Source of the DNA: Palsa-1248 sp963737835
GTDB lineage: Bacteria > Gemmatimonadota > Gemmatimonadetes > Gemmatimonadales > Gemmatimonadaceae
Length of the DNA stretch: 64,000 nucleotides
Direction of reading: 5' to 3'
Assembly (NCBI GenBank): GCA_963737835.1
Contig: CAVTUH010000001.1
Coordinates: 3,720,001-3,784,000, forward strand
Made by a program: the position numbers and the translations under genes. Positions 50,307 to 58,331 of this stretch are shown here, piece after piece. Under the pieces are notes generated by a model. That model searched no databases and was not told the DNA's origin. It was given only the letters and a program-made list of their open reading frames with translations. The first letter of the stretch is position 1. Each line of letters begins with the position of its first letter.

Positions 50307-50789
50307 TTACTGAGCTGGCAGCGTCGCGCGATGCCACGCTTCGCCCGGCGCGAACGCGCCCGCGGCAGCGCCAATGCCTGCGCCCGCCACGCCGGAGTAG
50401 AGGCCGAGGCGCGCGGCATTGCCGTGACCCATATTACCGGCGACGACGCCGATGATGCCCCCACCAAGGGCTCCGATGACCGCTCCCATCACCGCAGCAG
50501 TGCCTCGAGGCTTGGTATGTGGCCCATCGCTGGCGTCGACTCGGGTTACCGCGGGGCGCGCGACGCCGATGGCGAGGTCGTTTCCATCAGGTTGGATGTC
50601 GACGCTGTCCGCGGTGATGCGTGTGAGCCGTCCCACAACGGGGATGGAGAGGTCACGCGCAGCCAGTTGCCAGAGACGCACGCGCGCGCCGACGAGCACG
50701 ACGCCAGAGGTCTCACTCGCCATAGACTGGGCGCCGAGCGCGCCGCCGGCGCATGCGGCGATGCCGAGGCAGATGCAGGCACAACGCAT
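50307..50789 (-). CDS. Exported hypothetical protein with glycine-zipper tail
   Basis: 160 residues. A signal peptide (CICLGIAACAGGALGAQ) is followed by a small beta-rich domain (VVLVGARVRLWQLAA; VVGRLTRITADSVDIQPDG) and a Gly/Ala-rich helix pair at the C-terminus (GAVIGALGGGIIGVVAGNMG; YSGVAGAGIGAAAGAF) of the glycine-zipper type seen in outer-membrane and lipoproteins. The start is the ATG at 50789 because the signal peptide begins there; the frame is open much further upstream but overlaps the divergent barrel gene. Function is unknown. Confidence 0.65.
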   Translation of the reverse strand: MRCACICLGIAACAGGALGAQSMASETSGVVLVGARVRLWQLAARDLSIPVVGRLTRITADSVDIQPDGNDLAIGVARPAVTRVDASDGPHTKPRGTAAVMGAVIGALGGGIIGVVAGNMGHGNAARLGLYSGVAGAGIGAAAGAFAPGEAWHRATLPAQ

Positions 50790-50936
50790 TGCCGCGTTCG
50801 CGATCGGCGCGACCTCACGCAGGGCGGCGATGACCCCGCGACGGTTGATTGGCGACCCTGTGCTGCGTGCTGACGACACGACCCCGCGCTCCCCCGGGCA
50901 TTGCCCGATGCATGGTGAATCCCACATATCGACGAT

Positions 50937-51800
50937 ATGCCGATGAAAAGGTACCGCGTCTACGGTTTGGCCTGGCGGGCCGTCCGCGCGCGGGGCGCGT
51001 CGTGCGCGCGCTGGTCGGTGCACGGCGCTGTAGCAGCGTGTGCCATCGCCACGAGCCTGGCCGCGCTGACGCCTGCACGTCTCACGGCGCAGGACAACTA
51101 CGAGATCCAGGTGTACGGGTCCGAGACGGTCGCTCCCGGAGCGACGATGTTCGAGTTGCACAGCAACTTCACTTGGGATGGCCACCGAACGGGCGACTCG
51201 GAGCTCTGGCCGACCGAGGACGCGTTGCACGAGACGCTGGAGATCACGCACGGTTTCACGCCGTGGTTCGAGACAGGGTTCTACGTCTTCACGAGCGCGC
51301 GGGAAGGGCAGGGGTGGCAGTGGGTTGGCGACCACATCCGCCCGCGGGTTCGCGCGCCGGAGTCCTGGGGATTGCCGGTGGGCCTCAGCCTGTCGATGGA
51401 AATCGGCTATCAGCGGCCGCAAGTCTCGCCGGACATCTGGACATGGGAAATTCGCCCGATCATCGACAAGCAACTGGGCCGGTGGTACATGGCGATCAAC
51501 CCTGCGCTCGAGCGATCGTGGCACGGACCGACCGTGACCGACGGTCTGGATTTCGCGCCCGACGGGACTGTCGGCTTCGACGTCAACCCATTTCTCAACG
51601 TTGCCGCCGAGTACTATGCCTCCTTCGGTCCGCTGACCCATTTCTCGCCGATCGAGAGTCAACAGCACCAGTTGTTCGGCGCGATCAACCTCAACTTCGG
51701 CCCGGCGTGGGAATTCAACCTTGGTGTCGGCGAGGGGTTCACGCGGGCGACCGATCATCTGATTGCCAAGATGATTCTGGGGCGGAGAGTGGGGCTGTAG
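50937..51800 (+). CDS. Outer-membrane beta-barrel protein
   Basis: 287 residues. A signal peptide with a long basic start (MKRYRVYGLAWRAV...) and hydrophobic AAVAACAIATSLAALT-like stretch ends in LTAQD. Alternating hydrophobic/polar beta strands with many Trp and Tyr follow (ATMFELHSNFTWDG; ETGFYVFTSAREGQGWQWVG; LFGAINLNFGPAWEFNLGVG). The last strand ends in hydrophobic residues (LIAKMILGRRVGL). I cannot name a specific family or substrate. It stands alone before the second M1 peptidase. Confidence 0.65.
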   Translation: MPMKRYRVYGLAWRAVRARGASCARWSVHGAVAACAIATSLAALTPARLTAQDNYEIQVYGSETVAPGATMFELHSNFTWDGHRTGDSELWPTEDALHETLEITHGFTPWFETGFYVFTSAREGQGWQWVGDHIRPRVRAPESWGLPVGLSLSMEIGYQRPQVSPDIWTWEIRPIIDKQLGRWYMAINPALERSWHGPTVTDGLDFAPDGTVGFDVNPFLNVAAEYYASFGPLTHFSPIESQQHQLFGAINLNFGPAWEFNLGVGEGFTRATDHLIAKMILGRRVGL

Positions 51801-51931
51801 GCAGGGGTTGCCTCCGCTGTCGTCACAACCTTACGCGCCAGCGGGTGTAATAATTATCGACTCCGGCGCCCCGGCCGTTTGATACAGCAGGGCGTCGGTT
51901 GCAGCTTTGCCCTCTCACCTTCTACACAGAC

Positions 51932-53941
51932 ATGACACGTTCTACTTGGATGTTGGCGATCGCCACCACGGTGGTCGCCAGCGTGGGCGGCCGTGCGGTT
52001 ACCGCACAGAGTGTTTCCAATCCTGCGCCGTCGGCGACCGCACGCGCTACGCGATTCGACACGACAGGCGTGGGCGATACATCGGTCTTCGCTCCGCTCG
52101 GCTTCCCGCCGGGCACGGAGTTTCGTGATGCGTCGGGCGCACCGGGACCACGGTATTGGCAGAACCGCGCCGACTACGACATCCACGCGACGCTCGACAC
52201 CACAGCGAAGACGCTCACCGGAACGCTGCGCCTCGTCTACACGAATCACTCACCGGACACCTTGCGATTCGTCTGGTTTCAGGTCGAGCAGAACGCGTTC
52301 GCGCAGCACTCACTGAACTCACTGGTCTATGCGGAGCAGTCGCGGTTCGGCGGGCGCGGGTTCGCGGGTGGCGACATGATCGATCACTTCGATCTCGTGC
52401 GTGGTCCGGCGGGCGGATCGGGCGCGCATGTGGCCCTGCACACGCGCACGGAGGGCACGGAGCTCAAGGCCGATCTGCCCGAGCCCCTGGCCCCTGGCAG
52501 GACGGTGGTGTTCGACATCGGTTGGCACTTCCTGGTGCCGGTCCACGGCGCGGATCGCATGGGACGCGACGGCTCGCTGTACGAGATGGCGCAGTGGTAC
52601 CCGCGAGTCGCGGTGTACGACGACCTCAAAGGATGGAACACGGAGCCGTATCTCGGGCAAGGCGAGTTCTACCTCGAGTACGGAGACTTTACGTACACGG
52701 TGACGCTACCGGCCGGCTACATCGTCGGTGGCACTGGCACGCTCGACAATCCGCGCGACGTCCTGACGGACGCTGAGCGCGCCCGACTCGCGAAGGCGGC
52801 GACGTCCGCAACGCAGGTCGCGATCGTCACGGACTCGGATCTCACGAGCGGGGCCGCCCGGCCGCGGACCACCGGTACGCTCACGTGGCGGTTTCGTGCA
52901 CACAACGTGCGCGACGTGGCCTGGTGCGCCGCGCCCGACTACCAGTGGGATGCGTCGAGCTGGCACGGTGTGATGGCCAACGCGTATTACCGGCCGAGCG
53001 CGGCGAGTGTGTGGCACGACGCCGCCGACATGGCGCGCATGTCGATTGAGGAATATTCCACCCGCTGGTTTCCCTATCCCTACCCGCAGATCACGGCGAT
53101 CGAGGGGCCGGTCAGCGGCATGGAATATCCGATGCTGGCGATGGAGTCGCGCAACTCGGACCAGTACGAGTTATACAACGTCGTCACGCACGAGATCGGG
53201 CACAATTGGTTTCCGATGATCGTCGGGTCGAACGAGCGCGTGCACATGTGGCAGGACGAGGGGCTCAACACCTTCATCAACACCTTCTCGGAGGCTCGCC
53301 GCTTCCCGGAACGCGGGGATCAGATTGCGCGTGGCGCTGAGGAGCGTGGCCTCGAGGAAAAGGCCGAGTCGATCGGCGTGGACATCCCGATCGAGCTACA
53401 GGCCGATCGCGTTCCGCCGCAGCTCCTCGGTCTCAACTCCTATGACAAGCCATCCGTGGGACTCCAGCTCCTGCGGCAGGAGATCCTCGGGCCCGATGCC
53501 TTTGACGACGCCTTTCGGACCTACATACGGCGGTGGGCGTTCAAGCATCCGGCGCCGGCCGACTTCTTCCGCACGATGAGCGATGTGAGTGGTCAGCAGC
53601 TCGACTGGTTCTGGCGGGAGTTCTGGCTGAACAACTATCGGTTCGACCAGGCCATCGACACGGTCGTGGTGCAGCAACAAGCCGACACCGAGCGCGCCAT
53701 CGTGGTCTACGGGAACCGGGCGCGAGGCGTGTTGCCGATCATCGCGCGGTTCACATTCTCAGACGGGAGCAGCGAGGACTATCGCTACCCGGCACTGGTG
53801 TGGAGCACGAACGCGACGCACTACATACGCCACTACGAGTTCGTCGGCAAGCGCGTCACGCACATCGAACTCGATCCGGATCATTGGCTCATCGATATCG
53901 ATCGGGCCAACAATAGCTGGACGGCGGCACCAACGTCCTAG
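51932..53941 (+). CDS. Secreted M1-family zinc metallopeptidase (second copy)
   Basis: A 669-residue paralogue of the M1 enzyme at 3074. Signal peptide (MLAIATTVVASVGGRAVTAQ); beta-saddle N-terminal domain; substrate motif VSGMEYPML at about residues 394-400. The zinc site is HEIGH at about 419-423, followed by NWFPMIVGSNERVHMWQDEG containing the third ligand. A Leu/Arg-rich helical domain (PSVGLQLLRQEILGPDAF, DFFRTMSDVSGQQLDWFW) and a C-terminal beta part complete it. It is predicted to act in the periplasm on peptides. The purine heptamer element E3 starts 22 bp after its stop. Confidence 0.9.
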   Translation: MTRSTWMLAIATTVVASVGGRAVTAQSVSNPAPSATARATRFDTTGVGDTSVFAPLGFPPGTEFRDASGAPGPRYWQNRADYDIHATLDTTAKTLTGTLRLVYTNHSPDTLRFVWFQVEQNAFAQHSLNSLVYAEQSRFGGRGFAGGDMIDHFDLVRGPAGGSGAHVALHTRTEGTELKADLPEPLAPGRTVVFDIGWHFLVPVHGADRMGRDGSLYEMAQWYPRVAVYDDLKGWNTEPYLGQGEFYLEYGDFTYTVTLPAGYIVGGTGTLDNPRDVLTDAERARLAKAATSATQVAIVTDSDLTSGAARPRTTGTLTWRFRAHNVRDVAWCAAPDYQWDASSWHGVMANAYYRPSAASVWHDAADMARMSIEEYSTRWFPYPYPQITAIEGPVSGMEYPMLAMESRNSDQYELYNVVTHEIGHNWFPMIVGSNERVHMWQDEGLNTFINTFSEARRFPERGDQIARGAEERGLEEKAESIGVDIPIELQADRVPPQLLGLNSYDKPSVGLQLLRQEILGPDAFDDAFRTYIRRWAFKHPAPADFFRTMSDVSGQQLDWFWREFWLNNYRFDQAIDTVVVQQQADTERAIVVYGNRARGVLPIIARFTFSDGSSEDYRYPALVWSTNATHYIRHYEFVGKRVTHIELDPDHWLIDIDRANNSWTAAPTS

Positions 53942-53962
53942 GCGCGCGCGGCGCGCTAGGAC

Positions 53963-54060
53963 GTAGAGAGGAGAGAGGAGAGAGGAGAGAGGAGAGAGGA
54001 GAGAGGAGAGAGTAGACGACGGCAAAGGCAACGCTGTTGTCTACTTTCTACTTTCTGCCC
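53963..54060. repeat. Purine heptamer array with pyrimidine arm (E3)
   Basis: GTAGAGAGGA then about six GAGAGGA 7-mers ending in GAGAGTAGAC. After a 21-bp centre follows GTCTACT TTCTACT TTCTGCC, whose start is the reverse complement of AGTAGAC. The purine and pyrimidine runs are thus partly inverted. It lies between the convergent M1 and DtxR-family genes. Confidence 0.8.
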
Positions 54061-54062
54061 CG

Positions 54063-54797
54063 CTACTTTCGCGGACGCGCAGCGTCCGCGGGTTCGATCA
54101 TGACGCCGCGGCCGAGGGTCGGGCCGATCGCGTACTCGCTGGCGCGCGGGCCGCTCCCCACGCGAATCGTCATGGGGCCATCAAAGGGCGCTCGCACGAG
54201 GAGCGCGACGTGGGCGCCCGGCACGAGTCCCAGCTCGCCCAGGTACCGCAGGCGGGCCGGGTCGTCGTCGTGCACGCGCACGACGCGACTGCGCTCGCCC
54301 GGCACGAGGTCCGCGATCGACCTGTAGCGCGGCTCGTGCACGGTCCCATCCCGGGTCGGGATGGGTGCGCCGTGCGGGTCGACGGTGGGTTCATCGAGTG
54401 CGGCCACCATGCGCTCGATCAAGGTGTCGCTGGCGGCGTGCTCGAGGTGCTCGGCTTCTTCATGGACCTCGTCCCACGGATAGCCGAGCACGCGCGCGAG
54501 GAACGTCTCGATCACGCGGTGACGCCGGATCGTCCGCAGTGCCGCTCGCTGACCGGTATCGGTGAGCCGGACGCCTCGATAGGGTTCGTGCTCCAACAGC
54601 CCCTGCTCGGCGAGGCGGCGAACCATGCCGGTCACCGAGGCCGGCGCGATCTCGAGCCGATGCGCAATCTCGGAGGTCGTCGCGGCATCACCGCCGCGCT
54701 CGAGCTCGTAGATCACCTTCAGATAGTCTTCGACCGGGCCGGTGTACGTCGCCGGTCGAGGCGTGTGACGCTCGGGAGTGCGGCTCTGAGGTCCCAT
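54063..54797 (-). CDS. DtxR/MntR family metal-dependent transcriptional regulator
   Basis: 244 residues. An N-terminal winged helix (EDYLKVIYELE; TSEIAHRLEIAPASVTGMVR) is followed by the metal-binding dimerisation domain (RRHRVIETFLARVLGYPWDE; EEAEHLEHAASDTLIERM with the E-x2-E-H ligands) and a C-terminal SH3/FeoA-like domain (LGELGLVPGAHVALLVRAPF). The first metal ligand position has Asp, as in manganese-type MntR, while the next MntR ligand appears to be Lys. It is 43 bp downstream of mntH on the same strand. It probably represses that operon when metal is sufficient, through the box at 56253. Confidence 0.85.
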   Translation of the reverse strand: MGPQSRTPERHTPRPATYTGPVEDYLKVIYELERGGDAATTSEIAHRLEIAPASVTGMVRRLAEQGLLEHEPYRGVRLTDTGQRAALRTIRRHRVIETFLARVLGYPWDEVHEEAEHLEHAASDTLIERMVAALDEPTVDPHGAPIPTRDGTVHEPRYRSIADLVPGERSRVVRVHDDDPARLRYLGELGLVPGAHVALLVRAPFDGPMTIRVGSGPRASEYAIGPTLGRGVMIEPADAARPRK

Positions 54798-54840
54798 CAG
54801 ACCGCCAACGGTGGATGATGAGTGATCGACATTGGCGCCA

Positions 54841-56238
54841 TCACACCTGGCCGCGCACGATCATGACCAGGAGCCACAGGTTGAGACCCGCGATGGCGGC
54901 CGCCGCCGTCCAGCTCAGCCACTTGAGCCACAGAGGACTGACGAGGTCGCCCATCTTTGCACGGTCGGACGTGAAGCTCACGAGTGGGACAACGGCGAAT
55001 GACAACTGGAGGCTCAAGATCACCTGGCTCAGAATCAGGAGGGCTGCCGTGCCCGACGCGCCAAACGCGATCGCGACAATGGCGGCCGGCACGATCGCAA
55101 TCAAGCGGGTCAGGAGGCGGCGTACCCACGGGCGCAGTCGGATATCGAGGAATCCCTCCATCACGATCTGCCCTGCCAACGTCCCGGTCAAGGTGGAGTT
55201 CTGTCCCGAGGCCAGCAGCGCGATGGCAAACACGACGCTCGCGCCGCTCACGCCCAACAATGGGGTCAGCAGTTTGTATGCGTCCTGGATCTCCGCGACT
55301 TCGACATGTCCGGAGCGGTGAAACGTAGCCGCGGCCACGATGAGAATCGCGGCGTTGATGAAGAGCGCAAAGGTCAACGCCACCGTCGAGTCGAGCACCG
55401 CGTAGCGCGATGCTTCGCGTTTGCCTGGCGCGGTCTCCTTGTAGCGTCGCGTCTGAACGACCGATGAATGCAAATAGAGGTTATGGGGCATGACCGTGGC
55501 GCCCAGGATCGACACCGCGATGTAGAGCATCGCGGGATTCGTGACGAGCGACCGCGTGGGGATGAAGCCGCGCGCGACGCCGGCGAGGTCGGGGCGGGAT
55601 ATCACGAGTTCGAAGAGAAACGCGAGCGCGATGGTCGCGATCAGTGTGATGACGACGATCTCGAGTCGCCGGAACCCGTAGTGCTGGAGATAGAGCACGA
55701 CGAGCACGTCCGCCGCGGTAATGAAGATCCCGACCGGGATCGGGATCCGAAACAACAAGTTGAGCGCGATCGCCGATCCGATGACCTCCGCCAGGTCGCA
55801 GGCCGCGATGGCGATCTCGGCGAACACCCAGAGAACGAAACCGGTTCGCCGGCTGTACTGGTCCCGACATGCCTGCGCGAGGTCGCGACCGGTCGCGATC
55901 CCGAGTCGGGCGGCCAATGCCTGGAGCAGGACTGCCAGCAGATTGGATACGAGGATGACGCTGAGCAGCGTGTAGCCGTAGCGCGAGCCACCCGCGAGAT
56001 CCGTGGCCCAATTCCCCGGATCCATGTACCCCACGGCGACGAGATACCCGGGTCCCGCGAACGCGAGCGCCTTTCGCCACCCGCTGCCCTCCACGACGAT
56101 GGTCCGGTACGCTTCGGCGAGCGAGGGTGTGAGACGCGTCCCCCGCCACGTGCGCGAAGGCCCCGCACGCTCCGCCATCGCGCCGTCTCCCGCGGGGCGC
56201 GGTTCGATTAGTTTCCGCCGACTTCGGGCGAATTCCAT
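54841..56238 (-). CDS. mntH: Nramp family divalent metal (Mn2+/Fe2+) transporter
   Basis: A proton-coupled importer of Mn2+ or Fe2+ with about 11 membrane helices. Both signature metal-binding motifs are present: DPGNWATDLAGGS in helix 1 and ATVMPHNLYLHSSVVQTRR in helix 6. Other helices include LFIN-type stretches (FALFINAAILIVAAATF; GASVVFAIALLASGQNSTL). The longest start is ATG 56238, only 15 bp from the operator. The ATG at 56178 (MAERAGPS) has GGGAG upstream and may be the real start. The DtxR-family regulator follows 43 bp downstream. Confidence 0.9.
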   Translation of the reverse strand: MEFARSRRKLIEPRPAGDGAMAERAGPSRTWRGTRLTPSLAEAYRTIVVEGSGWRKALAFAGPGYLVAVGYMDPGNWATDLAGGSRYGYTLLSVILVSNLLAVLLQALAARLGIATGRDLAQACRDQYSRRTGFVLWVFAEIAIAACDLAEVIGSAIALNLLFRIPIPVGIFITAADVLVVLYLQHYGFRRLEIVVITLIATIALAFLFELVISRPDLAGVARGFIPTRSLVTNPAMLYIAVSILGATVMPHNLYLHSSVVQTRRYKETAPGKREASRYAVLDSTVALTFALFINAAILIVAAATFHRSGHVEVAEIQDAYKLLTPLLGVSGASVVFAIALLASGQNSTLTGTLAGQIVMEGFLDIRLRPWVRRLLTRLIAIVPAAIVAIAFGASGTAALLILSQVILSLQLSFAVVPLVSFTSDRAKMGDLVSPLWLKWLSWTAAAAIAGLNLWLLVMIVRGQV

Positions 56239-56252
56239 TGCGAAAAAGATAA

Positions 56253-56266
56253 TTAGGCACGCCTAA
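56253..56266. promoter_or_regulatory. DtxR/MntR-type operator upstream of mntH
   Basis: The dyad TTAGGC-AC-GCCTAA sits in an AT-rich patch (AATTAGGCACGCCTAAAAT) 15 bp upstream of the first mntH ATG. It matches the half-site style of DtxR-family boxes (TTAGGxTxxCCTAA-like). It overlaps a TAATTA(T) sequence that could be the -10 of the mntH promoter, so metal-bound repressor would block transcription. Confidence 0.75.
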
Positions 56267-56339
56267 AATGCAATGACGCGTGGCGCGGGCGCTTCGCGCC
56301 CCTCCCACCTTGCACGGCGCCACCACATATTGGAGAGCC

Positions 56340-57107
56340 GTGCCGACACCCGAAGGACCAACTCGCAGCGCCAACAGCATCCCGCCTCATCGCGCGTTTT
56401 TTGAAGCGCTCGGGGTGTTGCCGGAGGGCTCGGCCGACTGGCGCGCGGCACTTGCAGGACTTGTCACGCTCCGGTACCTCGACGCGTGGGCGGACACGGG
56501 TGCCACGGCGGCGGACCTCGGCACGGAGCGTCAGGCCGTCGAGAACGCGATTGCGGTGCTCCCGGCGAACGCTCCAGAGCGGATCTATCTCGCCGGGCTC
56601 GTCGATGCGTCGACGACCGACCGCGCGCAGGACCTCACCCGGGTTGTATCGCTGCTGCTCGGCTACGGCCGTGCCCTCCAGCGACGGGAAGGCTGGGCGC
56701 TGGCCGCGGACGTGTTCATGCGCGCGTATCGAGCATGCGCACATGTCACAGAGCAGCCAGTCCAGCGCGAGCTTGCGGCCGCTGCCGCGCTGCGCGCCGG
56801 GCGATGCTACAGCGAGCTTGGCGAGAACCTGGCGGCCGAGCGGATGTACGAGATCGCACTCACGCTGGGCCGCGACTCGGGCGATGAGTACGCCGTGCTC
56901 CGCGCGCGCACCGCAATGGCGCGCCTGTCGTCGGAGCGACTGGAGATGGCCGACCATCTGTCCGGGTCACCGCGGAATGGCGAAGTCGTCTCGGACCGTC
57001 CGGTCGACCTCGCCCGCACAGTCGAACCCGCGGTCGTTGGCCAGGGCCCGACCGTTGATCACCTGACGGTGCCCGATCCCACGGACTCGACGCGCGACCG
57101 CTGCTAG
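56340..57107 (+). CDS. Helical (TPR-like) hypothetical protein
   Basis: 255 residues, soluble, almost entirely helical and Ala/Arg/Glu-rich. Segments such as ALQRREGWALAADVFMRAYR, AALRAGRCYSELGENLAAER and MYEIALTLGRDSGDEYAVLR have the spacing of tetratricopeptide repeats. No enzyme motif is seen. The start is the GTG at 56340 with GGAG just upstream; the frame is open to 56280. It is divergent from mntH, so the metal box may also affect it (inference). It ends before a REP element. Confidence 0.55.
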   Translation: MPTPEGPTRSANSIPPHRAFFEALGVLPEGSADWRAALAGLVTLRYLDAWADTGATAADLGTERQAVENAIAVLPANAPERIYLAGLVDASTTDRAQDLTRVVSLLLGYGRALQRREGWALAADVFMRAYRACAHVTEQPVQRELAAAAALRAGRCYSELGENLAAERMYEIALTLGRDSGDEYAVLRARTAMARLSSERLEMADHLSGSPRNGEVVSDRPVDLARTVEPAVVGQGPTVDHLTVPDPTDSTRDRC

Positions 57108-57130
57108 TCGAGGGGCGCCACGTCATGCGT

Positions 57131-57153
57131 GGGCGGCTGAAGGCCACCCCTAC
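57131..57153 (-). repeat. GTAG-hairpin REP-like element (type D, diverged)
   Basis: GGGCGGCTGAAGGCCACCCC then TACATGTCGG on the + strand: the type D stem with mismatches, followed by CTACATGTCG. It is located between convergent genes. Confidence 0.7.
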
Positions 57154-57173
57154 ATGTCGGATGGATGGTGGGA

Positions 57174-58331
57174 CTACCGAACGGCGATCCGTAGCGGGAA
57201 CTGCCAGCTGAGCCCTTGGCTCGTTCGCAGGAGCGAGGGTAGCTCGACGCTCACGGGCCCCAGACGCGGAAGCAGTGCTGCTCTTGCGTCTGCGTCGGCA
57301 CCAGAAAGGTCTGCGCTGCGACTGTGGGCGACCAGCGCAGCCTCGATGGCCCCCAGCAGGAGCACGCCGCCGGCCACGCCGGCGCCGATAGCGAGGTTCG
57401 GATGTTCGGTCTGCGTGTAGGTGCCCGGATAGAAACCGCCATAGGGGGCGGGATAGAGCGTGTCTCGAGTCACCATGGTGGTATGGAGCGCGAGCGCGAC
57501 TCCGCCTGCGACTCCGGCGATGACGACGACTCCGAGCACAGGTTGCTTCGTGTAGAACTGACCACCGCCGGGCAAGAGACCAAGGGCGAAGGCCGTGCCC
57601 GGGCTCGGGATGCCTGAGCGAAGCGCGTCGACGCGGCCGCGCACCGCAGCTGCGTCGGGCGCTTGGGGATCGAGACGCAGGTACGTCGAGTAGTCGCGAA
57701 TGGCAGCCGCCGCCTCGCCGTTGCGGTCGTGGGCGAGCGCGCGATTGTAGATCGCGTCGGTGAGCGCGGAGTCCTGTGCCGCTTTGGTGAACGCGGTCAC
57801 GGCCCCATTGTAGTCGCGCGCATCGAAGTCGACGACGCCGCCGCGGAACGCCACGACGACGTCGTTGCCGCGCGCCACGGCGTCCGGCGCCAACAGGTGG
57901 GCTACCTGCGCACTGACCTGGGCCGCGTCACTGGCGTTTGGCGCGAGGGAGAGGTAGCGACAGTACTGGCGAACGGCCTCCTCTCGCTGGCCCGAGGCTT
58001 CGTACTCGCGGCCGAGCCGATAGGCGAGGCTCGCTTCGCGCGGATTGAGCGTGGCCGCCTGACTGAAGAGGTCGCGGGCCGCGCGGTGGTCGCCCTCGAG
58101 CGATGATTCCTGTCCCAGCGTCGCGAGTCGGTTGGCTTCGTCGACTTGTTGTCGCACCGGTGCCGGCGGCGTTGGAAACACCGGGCACGCAACGGCCACC
58201 GGGGTCAGCGCCGGCCGCTTGAGTGGCAGCGGCTGCGCTACCTGTGCGGTGGCGGACACAGGCAGTATTGCTGCCACGATCGCCGCGACGCACGCGGTCC
58301 CTGATAGTCCTACGCCCAACGCTCGCATCAC
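57174..58331 (-). CDS. Exported TPR protein with C-terminal membrane segments
   Basis: 385 residues. Signal peptide (GTACVAAIVAAILPVSATAQ), then TPR units (ARDLFSQAATLNPREASLAY; REEAVRQYCRYLSLAPNASD; YNGAVTAFTKAAQDSALTDA; AAAIRDYSTYLRLDPQAPDA). Two hydrophobic stretches follow (GVVVIAGVAGGVALALHTTM; LAIGAGVAGGVLLLGAIEAA). This is the last gene of the four-gene FHA-kinase operon: its ATG overlaps the TGA of the Ig lipoprotein gene (ATGA), so translation is coupled. It probably serves as a scaffold at the envelope (inference). Confidence 0.75.
   Translation of the reverse strand: MMRALGVGLSGTACVAAIVAAILPVSATAQVAQPLPLKRPALTPVAVACPVFPTPPAPVRQQVDEANRLATLGQESSLEGDHRAARDLFSQAATLNPREASLAYRLGREYEASGQREEAVRQYCRYLSLAPNASDAAQVSAQVAHLLAPDAVARGNDVVVAFRGGVVDFDARDYNGAVTAFTKAAQDSALTDAIYNRALAHDRNGEAAAAIRDYSTYLRLDPQAPDAAAVRGRVDALRSGIPSPGTAFALGLLPGGGQFYTKQPVLGVVVIAGVAGGVALALHTTMVTRDTLYPAPYGGFYPGTYTQTEHPNLAIGAGVAGGVLLLGAIEAALVAHSRSADLSGADADARAALLPRLGPVSVELPSLLRTSQGLSWQFPLRIAVR

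Noticed and set aside
50790..51758. Upstream extension of the glycine-zipper protein frame
   Set aside because: It overlaps the divergent outer-membrane barrel gene, and a clear signal peptide starts at 50789.
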